Source of the DNA: CAZKYP01 sp964556885
GTDB taxonomy: Bacteria > Planctomycetota > Phycisphaerae > Sedimentisphaerales > Anaerobacaceae
Direction: 5' to 3'
DNA length: 18,284 bases
Assembly (NCBI GenBank): GCA_964556885.1
Contig: CAZKYP010000055.1
Location: 1 to 18,284, forward strand
A program made the translations under genes and the position numbers. Below, piece by piece: positions 1 through 8,211 of this stretch; the stretch's first letter is position 1; each line of letters begins with the position of its first letter. A model generated the notes under the pieces. The model had not been told where the DNA came from. It ran no database searches and saw only the letters and a list, made by a program, of their open reading frames with translations.

Positions 1-956
1 TCGGTTGTCGGGTGCTTGAACTGCACACTGTAGGCGTGCAGTGCGCATCGATTGATAACAGGTTCCTGGGCCGCAGGTTCAGCGTCGGCCAGTTGCCAGG
101 GATAAACAAGCTTTCCGCCGTACATATCGTCTGCAACTATCGGGTGTTTCAGGTAAGACAGGTGCACTCGTATCTGGTGGGTGCGGCCTGTTTTGGGAGT
201 CAGTTCGAGTAAAGAAAATCCGCGAAAAGTTTCGATAACCTTGTAGAAAGTGATTGCATCCTTACCGGAGTCGGGTCTGATTGCATATTTTTCTCTTATC
301 TTCGGATGAATACCCAACGGTGCATTTATGCGGTCGGCGTCCAGCTCGGGACTGCCGTGAACGATTGCCAGATATGTTTTTTGCACCTGCCGGTTTTCGA
401 ATTGTTTGGCGATTTTCCACTGGGCCGGGTCGTTTTTTGTCACTATCATTACGCCGGTTGTATTTCTGTCGAGACGATGTACTATGCCGGGGCGGAATTC
501 ACCCAGGCCGCTTGAAAGCTGGTCCGAATAGAACGACAGGGCGTTGACTAATGTGCCGTGCGTGTTGCCGCGGGCCGGGTGGACGAGCATATCCGGTTGT
601 TTGTTGAGAATAATCATGTCGGAGTCTTCGTAGATGATATTCAGCGGGATGTCCTCGGGCAGGATGTCCCTGCTCGGCAGTTCGGGCGGTGTCATCTCGA
701 TTAAGTCGCCGGGATTTAGCTTTAAGCTTGATTTACCGATTTTGCCGTTGACCTTGACAGCTCCGGCCTTGATTATAATTTGGATGTTGTGGCGGCTGAA
801 ATTGCTGAAGCGGCCGTGAAGGTACTTATCGAGCCGGCGCTCTTTGATTGAGTTTCCAACGTGCAGTTTAAGAAGTCCGTCGGGACTGTAGATCTCTCCC
901 TCAAGAGACGCTTTACAGTGTTTGTTATCTGAATCATTTGCCGGGAGCATTTGCAT
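1..956 (-). CDS. RluA/RluD-family pseudouridine synthase, 3' end cut by window edge
   Basis: Isomerises uridine to pseudouridine in RNA, most likely 23S rRNA, in the cytoplasm. About 318 codons are visible and read openly to the left edge. An N-terminal S4 RNA-binding domain comes first (about residues 33-95, with RRLDKYL and KAGAVKVNGK). The PSI catalytic domain follows, with the family signature HRLDRNTTGVMI, whose Asp is the catalytic residue in this family, and later the motif TGRTHQIRVHL. The visible end (INRCALHAYSVQF) resembles the region shortly before the RluD C-terminus, so only a few dozen residues should be missing. ATG at 956 and ATG at 950 are both in frame, with a TAG two codons before the first; neither has a strong ribosome site. 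The start overlaps the end of the upstream TPR gene by about 20 nt, suggesting translational coupling. The exact target uridine, and so RluD versus other RluA members, cannot be told. Confidence 0.93.
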   Translation of the reverse strand, partial: MQMLPANDSDNKHCKASLEGEIYSPDGLLKLHVGNSIKERRLDKYLHGRFSNFSRHNIQIIIKAGAVKVNGKIGKSSLKLNPGDLIEMTPPELPSRDILPEDIPLNIIYEDSDMIILNKQPDMLVHPARGNTHGTLVNALSFYSDQLSSGLGEFRPGIVHRLDRNTTGVMIVTKNDPAQWKIAKQFENRQVQKTYLAIVHGSPELDADRINAPLGIHPKIREKYAIRPDSGKDAITFYKVIETFRGFSLLELTPKTGRTHQIRVHLSYLKHPIVADDMYGGKLVYPWQLADAEPAAQEPVINRCALHAYSVQFKHPTT

Positions 957-1869
957 CTTCTATAGCCGGTTTGTTTGCAGATTCCGGGTTGATAATGGGA
1001 ATCTCCGAGACCAGATTTGATATATCGAAAGGCCGGTTCGAATCATTGGGGACACTGTTGGGGGCCAGATTGACCGGCTTGAGATCGAGCGGTGTATTGG
1101 CACTCGTTACGGTTGCGGCGATAGTTTCAGGTGCCATATTCGGCTCGGCCGCAGGCGTCTGAACAGGGGTGGTTTGAACGGCTGCCGCTTTCGGTTCCGG
1201 TTTGAAAGTTATGTCCTTCGTGTAATCGTCCATCGTTTCGAGGCGGAATTTGGCCTGGGTTACGGCAATGGTTCCCTTGAAATCCGAATTCGCTGTGATT
1301 TGATTATAAATCTCTTTTGCCTTGTCAAAGCTGCCGAGCTCTTCTTCACATAGTCCGAGACCGAACTGGGCGAGGGCGGTCAGTGTCGGATTTGTCGGAC
1401 ATTTTTCCATTGCTTTTGTGTAACAGTCTTTTGCCTTGTTTATTTGCTCTGCTATGTACAGTTTGTCCGCGGTGCCGTAATGCACTTCCGCCCGTATGGC
1501 CTCGGCCTGCTTAATTAGCGCCAGTGCGGCCAACTGCTTTTTACTTGTGCTTTTGGCGAACGTCTCAAGACCCGCAGCGGGCTGAAGCAGGATGTGCGAG
1601 ATGTCTGTCGCAGGGTTCTGGCTCTGCGTCTGGATTATCTGCATTTTACCGAGTTGTATCTGGTGAAGCAGGTTCATCAGCTCGGCTTTTTCCCGCGACT
1701 GTAAAACATTGTTGCTGTAAAACCTCCAGCTATAGACTGCAAAGCCGACAGCGATGACCGCCAGTACGATGATAATCGTATTAAGGTTCTCTTTTGTCCA
1801 TTGAGGCAGGTTGCCCAGCCATTCGGCCAATTCATTGGTTTTGAGTTCGTGCCGATGGTCAGATTTCAT
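934..1869 (-). CDS. Membrane-anchored TPR-like protein
   Basis: A 311-residue protein of unknown specific role. Residues 1-29 are a polar N-terminus, 31-47 form one hydrophobic membrane segment (IIIVLAVIAVGFAVYSW), and the rest should face the periplasm. The middle is helical with TPR-like spacing, clearest where a helix pair with NKAKDCYTKAMEKCPTNP is followed by FGLGLCEEELGSFDKAKEIY. The last 100 residues are rich in Pro, Ala, Thr and Asn and look disordered. The layout (short cytoplasmic tail, one membrane pass, periplasmic TPRs) resembles YfgM/AncA-type proteins that work with periplasmic chaperones, but sequence identity cannot be judged here. ATG at 1869 is preferred: GGAGAAAG lies 5-6 nt before it. 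A TTG twelve bases upstream is possible but would put that ribosome site inside the coding region. The 3' end overlaps the pseudouridine synthase start. Confidence 0.8.
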   Translation of the reverse strand: MKSDHRHELKTNELAEWLGNLPQWTKENLNTIIIVLAVIAVGFAVYSWRFYSNNVLQSREKAELMNLLHQIQLGKMQIIQTQSQNPATDISHILLQPAAGLETFAKSTSKKQLAALALIKQAEAIRAEVHYGTADKLYIAEQINKAKDCYTKAMEKCPTNPTLTALAQFGLGLCEEELGSFDKAKEIYNQITANSDFKGTIAVTQAKFRLETMDDYTKDITFKPEPKAAAVQTTPVQTPAAEPNMAPETIAATVTSANTPLDLKPVNLAPNSVPNDSNRPFDISNLVSEIPIINPESANKPAIEDANAPGK

Positions 1870-1927
1870 ATCTTTCTCCAATATCTTTTTATTTTGTGTA
1901 TTGTTATTCGTTCATTGTTCAATTTCG

Positions 1928-1949
1928 GTCCGGCTTAATTTTGCCGGAC
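1928..1949. repeat. Perfect 7-bp inverted repeat in the divergent intergenic region
   Basis: GTCCGGC and GCCGGAC flank an 8-nt AT-rich centre (TTAATTTT). It lies between the divergent TPR and S55 genes, about 60 nt upstream of the TPR start. Neither side has a T-run, so it is not a standard terminator. It could be an operator or simply a hairpin in the 5' leader of one of the genes. Confidence 0.45.
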
Positions 1950-1981
1950 AAACTCCAGATTTTAGCAAATTATCTTTTATG

Positions 1982-2010
1982 TTGCAATGGGCATGTTTGC
2001 CGATTAGAAT
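1982..2010 (+). promoter_or_regulatory. Sigma-70-like promoter for the S55 gene
   Basis: TTGCAA at 1982-1987 and TAGAAT at 2005-2010 are separated by exactly 17 nt. Predicted transcription start is near 2017, giving a leader of about 25 nt that contains the AAAGGG ribosome site before ATG 2042. Confidence 0.6.
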
Positions 2011-2041
2011 TTTAGACGACTGTTCGTTAGAAAGGGCATAA

Positions 2042-3940
2042 ATGTTCAGAATAAAGCAGGATTTTCGCACGGTATGGGCGGGTGTGTTACTTACAGTTCT
2101 TTTGGTCTTGACGATTGTTGTTCCGATAAATCAGGTGGTTTATGCGGCCGATGAAGCTGTTACTGCGGATGCGAAAAATGTCGTGATACCGGCTGGTTTG
2201 GATGGAATATGGGACCCAAACAGGTATATCGGCCTCGATGAAATTAAGCCGGGCATGGAGGCATATTGCCTGACGGAATATGGGCTTGCGGGGATAGAAA
2301 AGTTCGGTTTGAAGGTTGTTGATGTTGTACGTAATATCGATCCAGGCAGGGATGCGATTTTGGTCGAGGGCACTGATGAGCGGTTTATCCATACCGGCCC
2401 GGTGGCCGGTTGCAGCGGTTCGCCCGTTTATATCGACAACAGGCTGGCCGGCGCCCTGGCTTTTACATGGCCTTATGCCAAGGACCCTCTTTATGGCGTT
2501 ACTCCGATAGGTGAGATGCTTCAGGTCGGCACCGGGCCGCAGGCAGGCGGTTCCGGTCAGGGTGGAGTGCCGGTGGGGATTACGTTTGATTTTACCACTC
2601 CTATTGATTTTGTGGAAGTTGACAGGCAGTTCAGAGAGGGTTTGGCTGATAGAAACCGAATGATTGGCGGCGTAAACTATATGCCGTGTCCTTTGATTAC
2701 GTCCGGCGTGCCTGCCGAAGCGTGCGAACAGCTTAGTGCTTTTGTCGAACCGTTCGGGTATATGGTTGTCTCCGGCGGCGGCAGCGGCGGGGCCGAAGAT
2801 GCCGGTAATGTGCAATTGGTGCCTGGAGCGAGTCTTGCCGTGCCGTGGGTGACGGGAGATATAACATTGACCACATTGGGGACCGTCACCGATGTTGTGG
2901 GTGATAAAGTTTACGGATTCGGGCATCGATTGCTTGGTTACGGCCGGGTCGATTTGCCGATGGCAACGGGTAAGGTGCACACGATTGTATCGAATATTGT
3001 CAGCTCTTTTAAGCTTGCCAGCGCGCTGGAAACGGTCGGTACATTACAGATAGACGAGGCTGCCGGAGTTATAGGTCAAATCGGTCCGGAGGCCGGTACA
3101 ATTCCCGTATCTATAAGAATAGACCGATATAATGATGCACAGAAACGGGTATACAACTGCCGGCTTGCCAAAAATCAGGCGCTCACGCCTGTATATCTTC
3201 GTGTGGCTTTGGTTGCAGCGGCCGTTTATATGGGATCTTTTCCACCCGACCACATGATAAAGTATAAAGTGACTATTGCCGTCAGGGATGCCGGTACGAT
3301 TGCTTTCGAAAATATTTCAAGCGACCTGGGTTTGAATGACCTGCTGCTGGAGAGTATCGGTTCGGTAGCGCTTCTTATGAACAATCCGTACAAAGTGGCT
3401 GATATAGAATCCATCGATTACGATGTCAGCATAGTCCCGAGGAGCATTGCTTCACAGATATGGTCGGTTGATTTGTCCGATACGGAAGTCAAGGCCGGTG
3501 AAAAAATTGATGTCGACGTAGTCGTCGAGTCTGTTCTGGCGGGAAAGAAAAAATACCGGAGCACTCTGGAAATCCCCGAGGACCTGGTGCCCGGCGAATA
3601 CGAGTTTACGATTTGCGGCTCGCGTGATTATGAGCAGTTTCTTGCCAAGGCCGCTCCTCAAAGATTCGTCGCCCAGAATTTTCCGGGCTTGATAAGTGCA
3701 CTGAATAACGCACTTGGAGTCGATAGAGACGGACTGCATTTTATTTTGGCCCTGCCGCCGTCGGGTGTCACGGTGGAAACGGCGGAGCTTCCGGACCTGC
3801 CGGCGACGAAGGCGCTGGTCCTGCAGGATGCAAAAAGGTCGATTCAAATTCTGCCGTATCAGCATTGGGTTGAGAAAAATATAAAAACCGGCACGATAGT
3901 TGTTGATAAGAATGTTATAAAAATAACGGTTAAAAAGTAA
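2042..3940 (+). CDS. Exported SpoIVB-type peptidase S55 domain protein
   Basis: A 632-residue protein. Residues 1-36 look like a signal peptide (charged start, long hydrophobic core, cleavage near VYAADE), so the protein is probably exported. Residues 65-160 match the start of the S55 domain as found in large secreted proteins: LDEIKPGMEAYCLT, then GCSGSPVY (residues 123-130) with the candidate nucleophile Ser125, then YGVTPIGEML. A second block near 290-310 has YGFGHRLLGYG, with His295 as the candidate partner. The remaining C-terminal 320 residues include a region like a secreted beta-rich domain (about 455-525). Serine-before-histidine order differs from SpoIVB of spore formers, where His comes first. 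Proteolytic activity is inferred, not shown. The ATG is preceded by AAAGGG at good distance. A beta-propeller gene follows on the same strand after 100 nt. Confidence 0.85.
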   Translation: MFRIKQDFRTVWAGVLLTVLLVLTIVVPINQVVYAADEAVTADAKNVVIPAGLDGIWDPNRYIGLDEIKPGMEAYCLTEYGLAGIEKFGLKVVDVVRNIDPGRDAILVEGTDERFIHTGPVAGCSGSPVYIDNRLAGALAFTWPYAKDPLYGVTPIGEMLQVGTGPQAGGSGQGGVPVGITFDFTTPIDFVEVDRQFREGLADRNRMIGGVNYMPCPLITSGVPAEACEQLSAFVEPFGYMVVSGGGSGGAEDAGNVQLVPGASLAVPWVTGDITLTTLGTVTDVVGDKVYGFGHRLLGYGRVDLPMATGKVHTIVSNIVSSFKLASALETVGTLQIDEAAGVIGQIGPEAGTIPVSIRIDRYNDAQKRVYNCRLAKNQALTPVYLRVALVAAAVYMGSFPPDHMIKYKVTIAVRDAGTIAFENISSDLGLNDLLLESIGSVALLMNNPYKVADIESIDYDVSIVPRSIASQIWSVDLSDTEVKAGEKIDVDVVVESVLAGKKKYRSTLEIPEDLVPGEYEFTICGSRDYEQFLAKAAPQRFVAQNFPGLISALNNALGVDRDGLHFILALPPSGVTVETAELPDLPATKALVLQDAKRSIQILPYQHWVEKNIKTGTIVVDKNVIKITVKK

Positions 3941-4040
3941 GGATTAAAAAAGCTTGTCTAAAAATATCCATAGTTCATCGATCCTGGCATAAATTGTGCC
4001 GAATGAACAAAGGAGTGTTCCAAAATATTCAGGAGTTGTC

Positions 4041-6344
4041 ATGAGAAATAAATTCGGTTTCGGTATAAGATTAACCTTTGCGGTGTTGCTCTGTTTGGCT
4101 TTGAGTTCTGTTTGTACGGCAATCACCAGCAAAATTACGAGGCATGTAAGCAGTTCGGATTTGCTGAAAGGTCAGACGAAGAATGTTGTAATCGATTCAC
4201 GAGGAACGATTAAGCTCGGGCGAGCGGCCGATGAGCTGATTGGAGACTTCGATGATTTCGGGGATGTCTGGTCGATAAACAGCGTAGTCAATATCAATGG
4301 AACGGTCTATTTCGGTACAAGCCCGAATGGCGGCATCTATAAATATGAGCTCAATAAACTAACGCGGATTTACCCGCCACAGGATAATATGCCGCAGTTG
4401 GAGACGGGAGATGATGAGGATTACGTGGAAATGTTCGAGGCCGAGGAGCATCTGTCCAACGAGCATATTTTTGCTATGACGAAGGATGCTTCCGGGCGGC
4501 TGTTGGCCGGAATAAGCGGCAAAACGTGCAGACTGTGCCGGTTTGAAAACGACGGGATGGAAATAATTTTTGAGACGGATGATGTAAAATATATTTTTGC
4601 GATAGCTGTTGATAAAAGCGGCAATATATTCCTCGGGACCGGGCCGGAGGGCAAGGTATTCAAATTAAATCCGAACGGCAGGAATGCCCAGGTCATATAT
4701 GACAGTCCGGACAAAAACATTCTATCGCTTGCGGTGGAACAGGACGGCTGTATTTACGCCGGAAGTGACACCCGCGGGCTGGTGTACAAGATCGATCCTC
4801 GCACCAGGAAAACAACGGTGCTGTATGACAGCGACCAGCCGGAGATAACGTCATTGCTGATAGCATCCGATATGGAATCTGGTGTTTCGTATAATGTATG
4901 TACAGGTTTGTATGCGGCGGCGACGTCGGCCAAGATTGTTCAGGCACAAACTCAATTTGCCGCGTCCGTTTATGACGGCTCTTCATCCGGCCGGCCCGAG
5001 GCGGAAACTGAAAACGGCAGCAGCATCGATCAAAGCGAGGGCAGTCGTAACCTGCAGATTGCAAATACGGAAAAACCGACAGAGAATAAACCACCCCAGG
5101 GTCCGCCGCAGCCCGTTAAAAGAGCAAAAACTGCAAAAGCCAGTTACATATACAATATTTCCAAAGACGGTTTCGTAAGAGAAGTATTCGGCGAGGCGGC
5201 GATTTTCTTCTGTCTTGCAACACAGAATGGGAAACTGCTTGTCGGGACCGGAAACAGCGGCCAGCTTTACAGTATTGATCCGGCCCTTGAGGAACAGGCA
5301 GTGATTTTTGAGGATAAACAAGCCTCGCAGATAACGGCAATGGCTGTATCCGGACAGGATGTCTTTCTTGGAACGGCAAATCCTGCGAAGCTGATTAAAC
5401 TGACATCGGGTTTTGCAAGTGAAGGCGTTTACATTTCAGACCTTATAGATGCGGGTCAGCCGTCGAAGTGGGGCAAGCTGCAGCTCGAAGCGGACATCCC
5501 GCGGGGGTGCGAGGTTCTGATGGCCTGCCGCAGTGGTAACGTCGAGGACGTCAACGACCCGACTTTTTCCGACTGGTCCGGCCTGGTAGAAATTACCGAG
5601 CCCGTGCAGCTTAATTGCCCGCTTGGCAGGTTCTGCCAGTACAAGCTTGTGCTGCGAAGTGAAAACGGCGACAAGACACCTCAGATAAGAGAGATTGCCG
5701 TTGCCAATACGGTGCCGAATCTCGCTCCGAAAGTAGAGGCGGTGACCGTCGCCCCGATATCCGGGCCGGGCAAGGAGGGATTCCTGAAAATCAGCTATAA
5801 AGCATCCGACGATAACGAGGATGAGCTGATTTACAGGATAGACTTCAGGAAGATTGGACGGACAAACTGGATCGAATTGAAAGACCAGGTTGACGGCAGT
5901 AGTTTCGACTGGGATGGAAAGACCGTCGAGGACGGTCGATACGAAATCAGAGTGACCGCCAGCGACGAAAAGAATAATACCACCGCGACAAAACTGACCG
6001 GCAGCAGGATAAGCCAGCCGGTGGTTGTTGACAATACCGGGCCGGCCGTTATGAAAATGGCCGTGACGCCGGCCTTCGAAGGCGACGAACGATATCAGAT
6101 TCTGAAGATCGAAGTCTGGGACGAGCTGAGCGCGATCGGAAAGCTGGAATACACGATTGACAGCAATACCGACTGGGTGGCGTCTATTCCGGACGACATG
6201 GTTTATGATACGACCAGTGAGAATTTCACCATCCAGATAGAAGTGAATGACAAGCTGTCGGAAGGCGACCATGTATTGACAATCAGGGTCAAAGATGCCG
6301 TTGGTAATACTACGTATAAGACTCTCGATTTTAATATAGATTAA
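4041..6344 (+). CDS. Exported beta-propeller protein with Ig/fibronectin-like C-terminus
   Basis: A 767-residue protein with a clear signal peptide (MRNKFGFGIRLTFAVLLCLA, cleavage near VCTA). The N-terminal 420 residues contain at least six blade-like repeats of the form 'h-G-T-x-x-x-G-x-h-Y-K-h': YFGTSPNGGIYKY, LLAGISGKTCRL, FLGTGPEGKVFKL, YAGSDTRGLVYKI, LLVGTGNSGQLYSI and FLGTANPAKLIKL. A polar, Pro-, Glu- and Ser-rich insert of about 60 residues sits between blades (encoded near 4970-5130). The C-terminal 260 residues look like beta-sandwich modules (KISYKASDDNEDELIYRIDF; a second copy near DNTGPAV). ATG 4041 is chosen because AGGAG lies 6-7 nt upstream and the signal peptide starts cleanly there; a GTG at 3996 would add 15 polar residues. 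Ligand and function are unknown. It may act with the S55 protein just upstream. Confidence 0.82.
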   Translation: MRNKFGFGIRLTFAVLLCLALSSVCTAITSKITRHVSSSDLLKGQTKNVVIDSRGTIKLGRAADELIGDFDDFGDVWSINSVVNINGTVYFGTSPNGGIYKYELNKLTRIYPPQDNMPQLETGDDEDYVEMFEAEEHLSNEHIFAMTKDASGRLLAGISGKTCRLCRFENDGMEIIFETDDVKYIFAIAVDKSGNIFLGTGPEGKVFKLNPNGRNAQVIYDSPDKNILSLAVEQDGCIYAGSDTRGLVYKIDPRTRKTTVLYDSDQPEITSLLIASDMESGVSYNVCTGLYAAATSAKIVQAQTQFAASVYDGSSSGRPEAETENGSSIDQSEGSRNLQIANTEKPTENKPPQGPPQPVKRAKTAKASYIYNISKDGFVREVFGEAAIFFCLATQNGKLLVGTGNSGQLYSIDPALEEQAVIFEDKQASQITAMAVSGQDVFLGTANPAKLIKLTSGFASEGVYISDLIDAGQPSKWGKLQLEADIPRGCEVLMACRSGNVEDVNDPTFSDWSGLVEITEPVQLNCPLGRFCQYKLVLRSENGDKTPQIREIAVANTVPNLAPKVEAVTVAPISGPGKEGFLKISYKASDDNEDELIYRIDFRKIGRTNWIELKDQVDGSSFDWDGKTVEDGRYEIRVTASDEKNNTTATKLTGSRISQPVVVDNTGPAVMKMAVTPAFEGDERYQILKIEVWDELSAIGKLEYTIDSNTDWVASIPDDMVYDTTSENFTIQIEVNDKLSEGDHVLTIRVKDAVGNTTYKTLDFNID

Positions 6345-6360
6345 GTGAAATAAAGTATCA

Positions 6361-6430
6361 GAAATTAAAATGCAAAAAGCAAAATTAATGAACTCATCGC
6401 CCCATGGTGCGATTCCGCAATTTTAATTTT
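6361..6430. repeat. AT-rich palindromic element before fumA
   Basis: Outer arms AAATTAAAA-TGC (from 6362) and GCAATTTTAATTT (to about 6430) are nearly complementary, with one inserted base. An inner stem ATCGC/GCGAT encloses CCATGG. Together they can form a long interrupted hairpin. It resembles a dispersed palindromic repeat, but no second copy occurs in this window. Confidence 0.5.
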
Positions 6431-6465
6431 TAATATTTGATTTTTAATGTTTAAATTTAGTTACT

Positions 6466-7329
6466 GTGCGATATATCGAATTTGAGAAGATTGTTAAGAC
6501 GGTCGAATCGCTTTGTATATCAGCCGGCTACGAACTTCCCGAGGATGTTCTGGCCGCTCTTGAAGAAGCGGCCCGGAAGGAATCCAATCCCGGGGCCGCA
6601 AAGATATTAAATCAGCTCGTCGAAAATGCCCGCATCGCGGCGGACGAAAAAATCCCTTTGTGTCAGGATACCGGTCTTGCCGTAGTTTTCGTCGAACTGG
6701 GCTCGGATGTAGCCGTGAAGCCTTCCGCTCACGGAACCGGAGCGACTTTGTTAGATGCCGTCAATGAAGGTGTGAAGGACGGATATCAAAAGGGTCTTCT
6801 GAGAAAAAGTGTGGTTGCCGAGCCTCTGAAGGAACGTAAGAACACAGGTTCGAATACTCCTGCCGTGATTCATCTTCAAATCGTTCCGGGTGATAAATTA
6901 AAGCTGACCGTGATGACCAAGGGCGGCGGGTGCGAGAACAAAAGCCAGTTCAGAATGTTCAGACCCACGGCGCAGAAAGAAGAGATAATAGACTGGATTG
7001 CAAAGGTTGTCGGAGAAGCCGGCGCCGATGCCTGCCCGCCGTTTGTTGTCGGAGTAGGGATCGGGGGTGATTTTGAGTTGAGCTGTTTGTTGAGCAAAAA
7101 GGCCCTGTGCCGAAATCTGAATCAACGTGATAGTGACAAGTTTTATGCCGAGCTTGAGAAAGATTTACTTACGAAGATTAACACTCTCGGCGTTGGCCCA
7201 CAGGGGCTTGGTGGTGACACGACCGCCCTGGCTGTTTTAATTGAGACCGCCCCGTGCCATATCGCTTCACTTCCGGTTGCCGTCAACATCGAATGTCACA
7301 GTCACAGGCATAAAACAGCGACTATTTGA
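6466..7329 (+). CDS. fumA: Class I (Fe-S) fumarate hydratase, alpha subunit
   Basis: Interconverts fumarate and malate in the citric acid cycle, in the cytoplasm. The 287 residues match the alpha subunit of two-subunit class I fumarases over the whole length: IPLCQDTG (residues 63-70), LLRKSVVAEPL, NTGSNTPAVIH, TKGGGCENKSQ, CPPFVVGVGIGG (190-201), GPQGLGGDTTAL and the end IECHSHRH. Cys66, Cys190 and Cys277 are at the positions that bind the [4Fe-4S] cluster in this family. The start is GTG at 6466; the N-terminus fits the family, but I see no Shine-Dalgarno site. The beta subunit, needed for activity in two-subunit enzymes, is not adjacent; the next gene is convergent and unrelated, 19 nt away. 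The related L-tartrate dehydratase alpha subunit cannot be fully excluded from sequence alone. Confidence 0.93.
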   Translation: MRYIEFEKIVKTVESLCISAGYELPEDVLAALEEAARKESNPGAAKILNQLVENARIAADEKIPLCQDTGLAVVFVELGSDVAVKPSAHGTGATLLDAVNEGVKDGYQKGLLRKSVVAEPLKERKNTGSNTPAVIHLQIVPGDKLKLTVMTKGGGCENKSQFRMFRPTAQKEEIIDWIAKVVGEAGADACPPFVVGVGIGGDFELSCLLSKKALCRNLNQRDSDKFYAELEKDLLTKINTLGVGPQGLGGDTTALAVLIETAPCHIASLPVAVNIECHSHRHKTATI

Positions 7330-7348
7330 TTAGGTAGCAAGTCGCCTG

Positions 7349-8104
7349 TTATTGCGAATACTCTCGGGACGGCCAACAGAATCTCTCATAAGTGTTATTC
7401 CTTTCCATTTGCGACTTGTCGGACAGGTCCTCGCCGAGTGCGGAGCGGACAGCATCCACGTGTGCATCCACAAAAATGGCATTAGCCATGCCGGAATTCA
7501 GGTTTCCACTTTTTGCACCATGAAATGTGCCGAACCAGTCGCGTCCGTCGCCGCATAAAGCATTGTCGTTAAGGACATTGGAACAGCCCGGCCGAGTCCA
7601 CATGTTTTCCTCGGAGAAAAAGAAAATCTCTGTCTTACTTCTGGTAAACGAGCTGCGTTTGCGTCTACTTATAAAGAAGTTCATACTATAGCTATAGTAA
7701 GGCACGACGGGATTGGCAGGATCGTGATTTGGGTGTTTCTGGCCCATTGATTTGGCGAGCACCTTGAAACTCGGGCAAAGGTGCACCTTGGCCGCCGACA
7801 GGTACGGCCAGAACGGGCCGTCTGCCGGGTATCTCGGATCGTGCCATCGGCAATAGCGCTGATAACCGGGTACCGGTTCCTCTGTCATGACCAGAGATGT
7901 CCACGCATCAGGGTATTTGTCGTCATAGTCGTCCAGATATATAGTCTGGGCTATGCCGTATTGTCGAAGATTGGCGCAACAGGAAGTGTTCTGGGCCTGT
8001 TCTTTGACTCGCTGCAAGGCCGGCATCAATATGCCCATCAACAGTGCGATAATGGCGATTACAACCAACAACTCAATCAGGGTAAAACCTCTTTGCTTTT
8101 TCAT
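7349..8104 (-). CDS. Prepilin-like protein, subfamily A copy 1
   Basis: A 251-residue type II pseudopilin/type IV prepilin-like protein. The class III signal is MKKQRG|FTLIE: a six-residue leader, cleavage after Gly6, Glu at mature position 5, then a hydrophobic helix through residue 27 (LLVVIAIIALLMGILMPAL). Prepilin peptidase should cut and methylate it before assembly. The globular part carries blocks shared with the next two genes: NLRQYGIAQTIYLDDYDD, CRWHDPRYPADGPFWPYL, FSEENMWTRPG and DGRDWFGTFHGAK. The C-terminus has the His...FVDAHV tail related to the H-X9-DG domain common in planctomycetes, but with 17 residues between His and Asp. AAGGAG lies 8 nt before the ATG. It is the last of the array and converges on fumA. 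It has two Cys at residues 41-42 (SCCANL), where the sister copies have VCRANL. Confidence 0.9.
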   Translation of the reverse strand: MKKQRGFTLIELLVVIAIIALLMGILMPALQRVKEQAQNTSCCANLRQYGIAQTIYLDDYDDKYPDAWTSLVMTEEPVPGYQRYCRWHDPRYPADGPFWPYLSAAKVHLCPSFKVLAKSMGQKHPNHDPANPVVPYYSYSMNFFISRRKRSSFTRSKTEIFFFSEENMWTRPGCSNVLNDNALCGDGRDWFGTFHGAKSGNLNSGMANAIFVDAHVDAVRSALGEDLSDKSQMERNNTYERFCWPSREYSQ

Positions 8105-8125
8105 GGCAATTCTCCTTTATTAATT

Positions 8126-8177
8126 GCTGATTCAGCAGTCCTGCGGACTCCATATGAAGAACACCGATTGGGTGTTC
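8126..8177. other. Three adjacent short hairpins between two prepilin genes
   Basis: GCTGA-T-TCAGC (8126-8136), AGTCC-TGC-GGACT (8137-8149) and GAACACC-GATTG-GGTGTTC (8159-8177) lie almost end to end in the 107-nt gap between subfamily A copies 2 and 1. No T-run follows on the transcribed minus strand, so these are not a standard terminator. They may affect RNA stability or expression of copy 1. Confidence 0.5.
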
Positions 8178-8211
8178 GAACCGACGAGCTAATAAAATAG
8201 AGAGCGTCGGA

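Noticed and set aside
2087..2980. 297-codon open frame on the minus strand
   Set aside because: It lies wholly antisense to the well-supported S55 gene, has no recognisable domain, and its composition (many His, Arg, Asn) is typical of a shadow frame.
3996..4040. GTG start for the propeller protein
   Set aside because: It would put a polar stretch before the signal peptide; ATG 4041 has a good AGGAG site.
5436..6272. 278-codon open frame on the minus strand
   Set aside because: Antisense to the propeller gene with no recognisable motifs.
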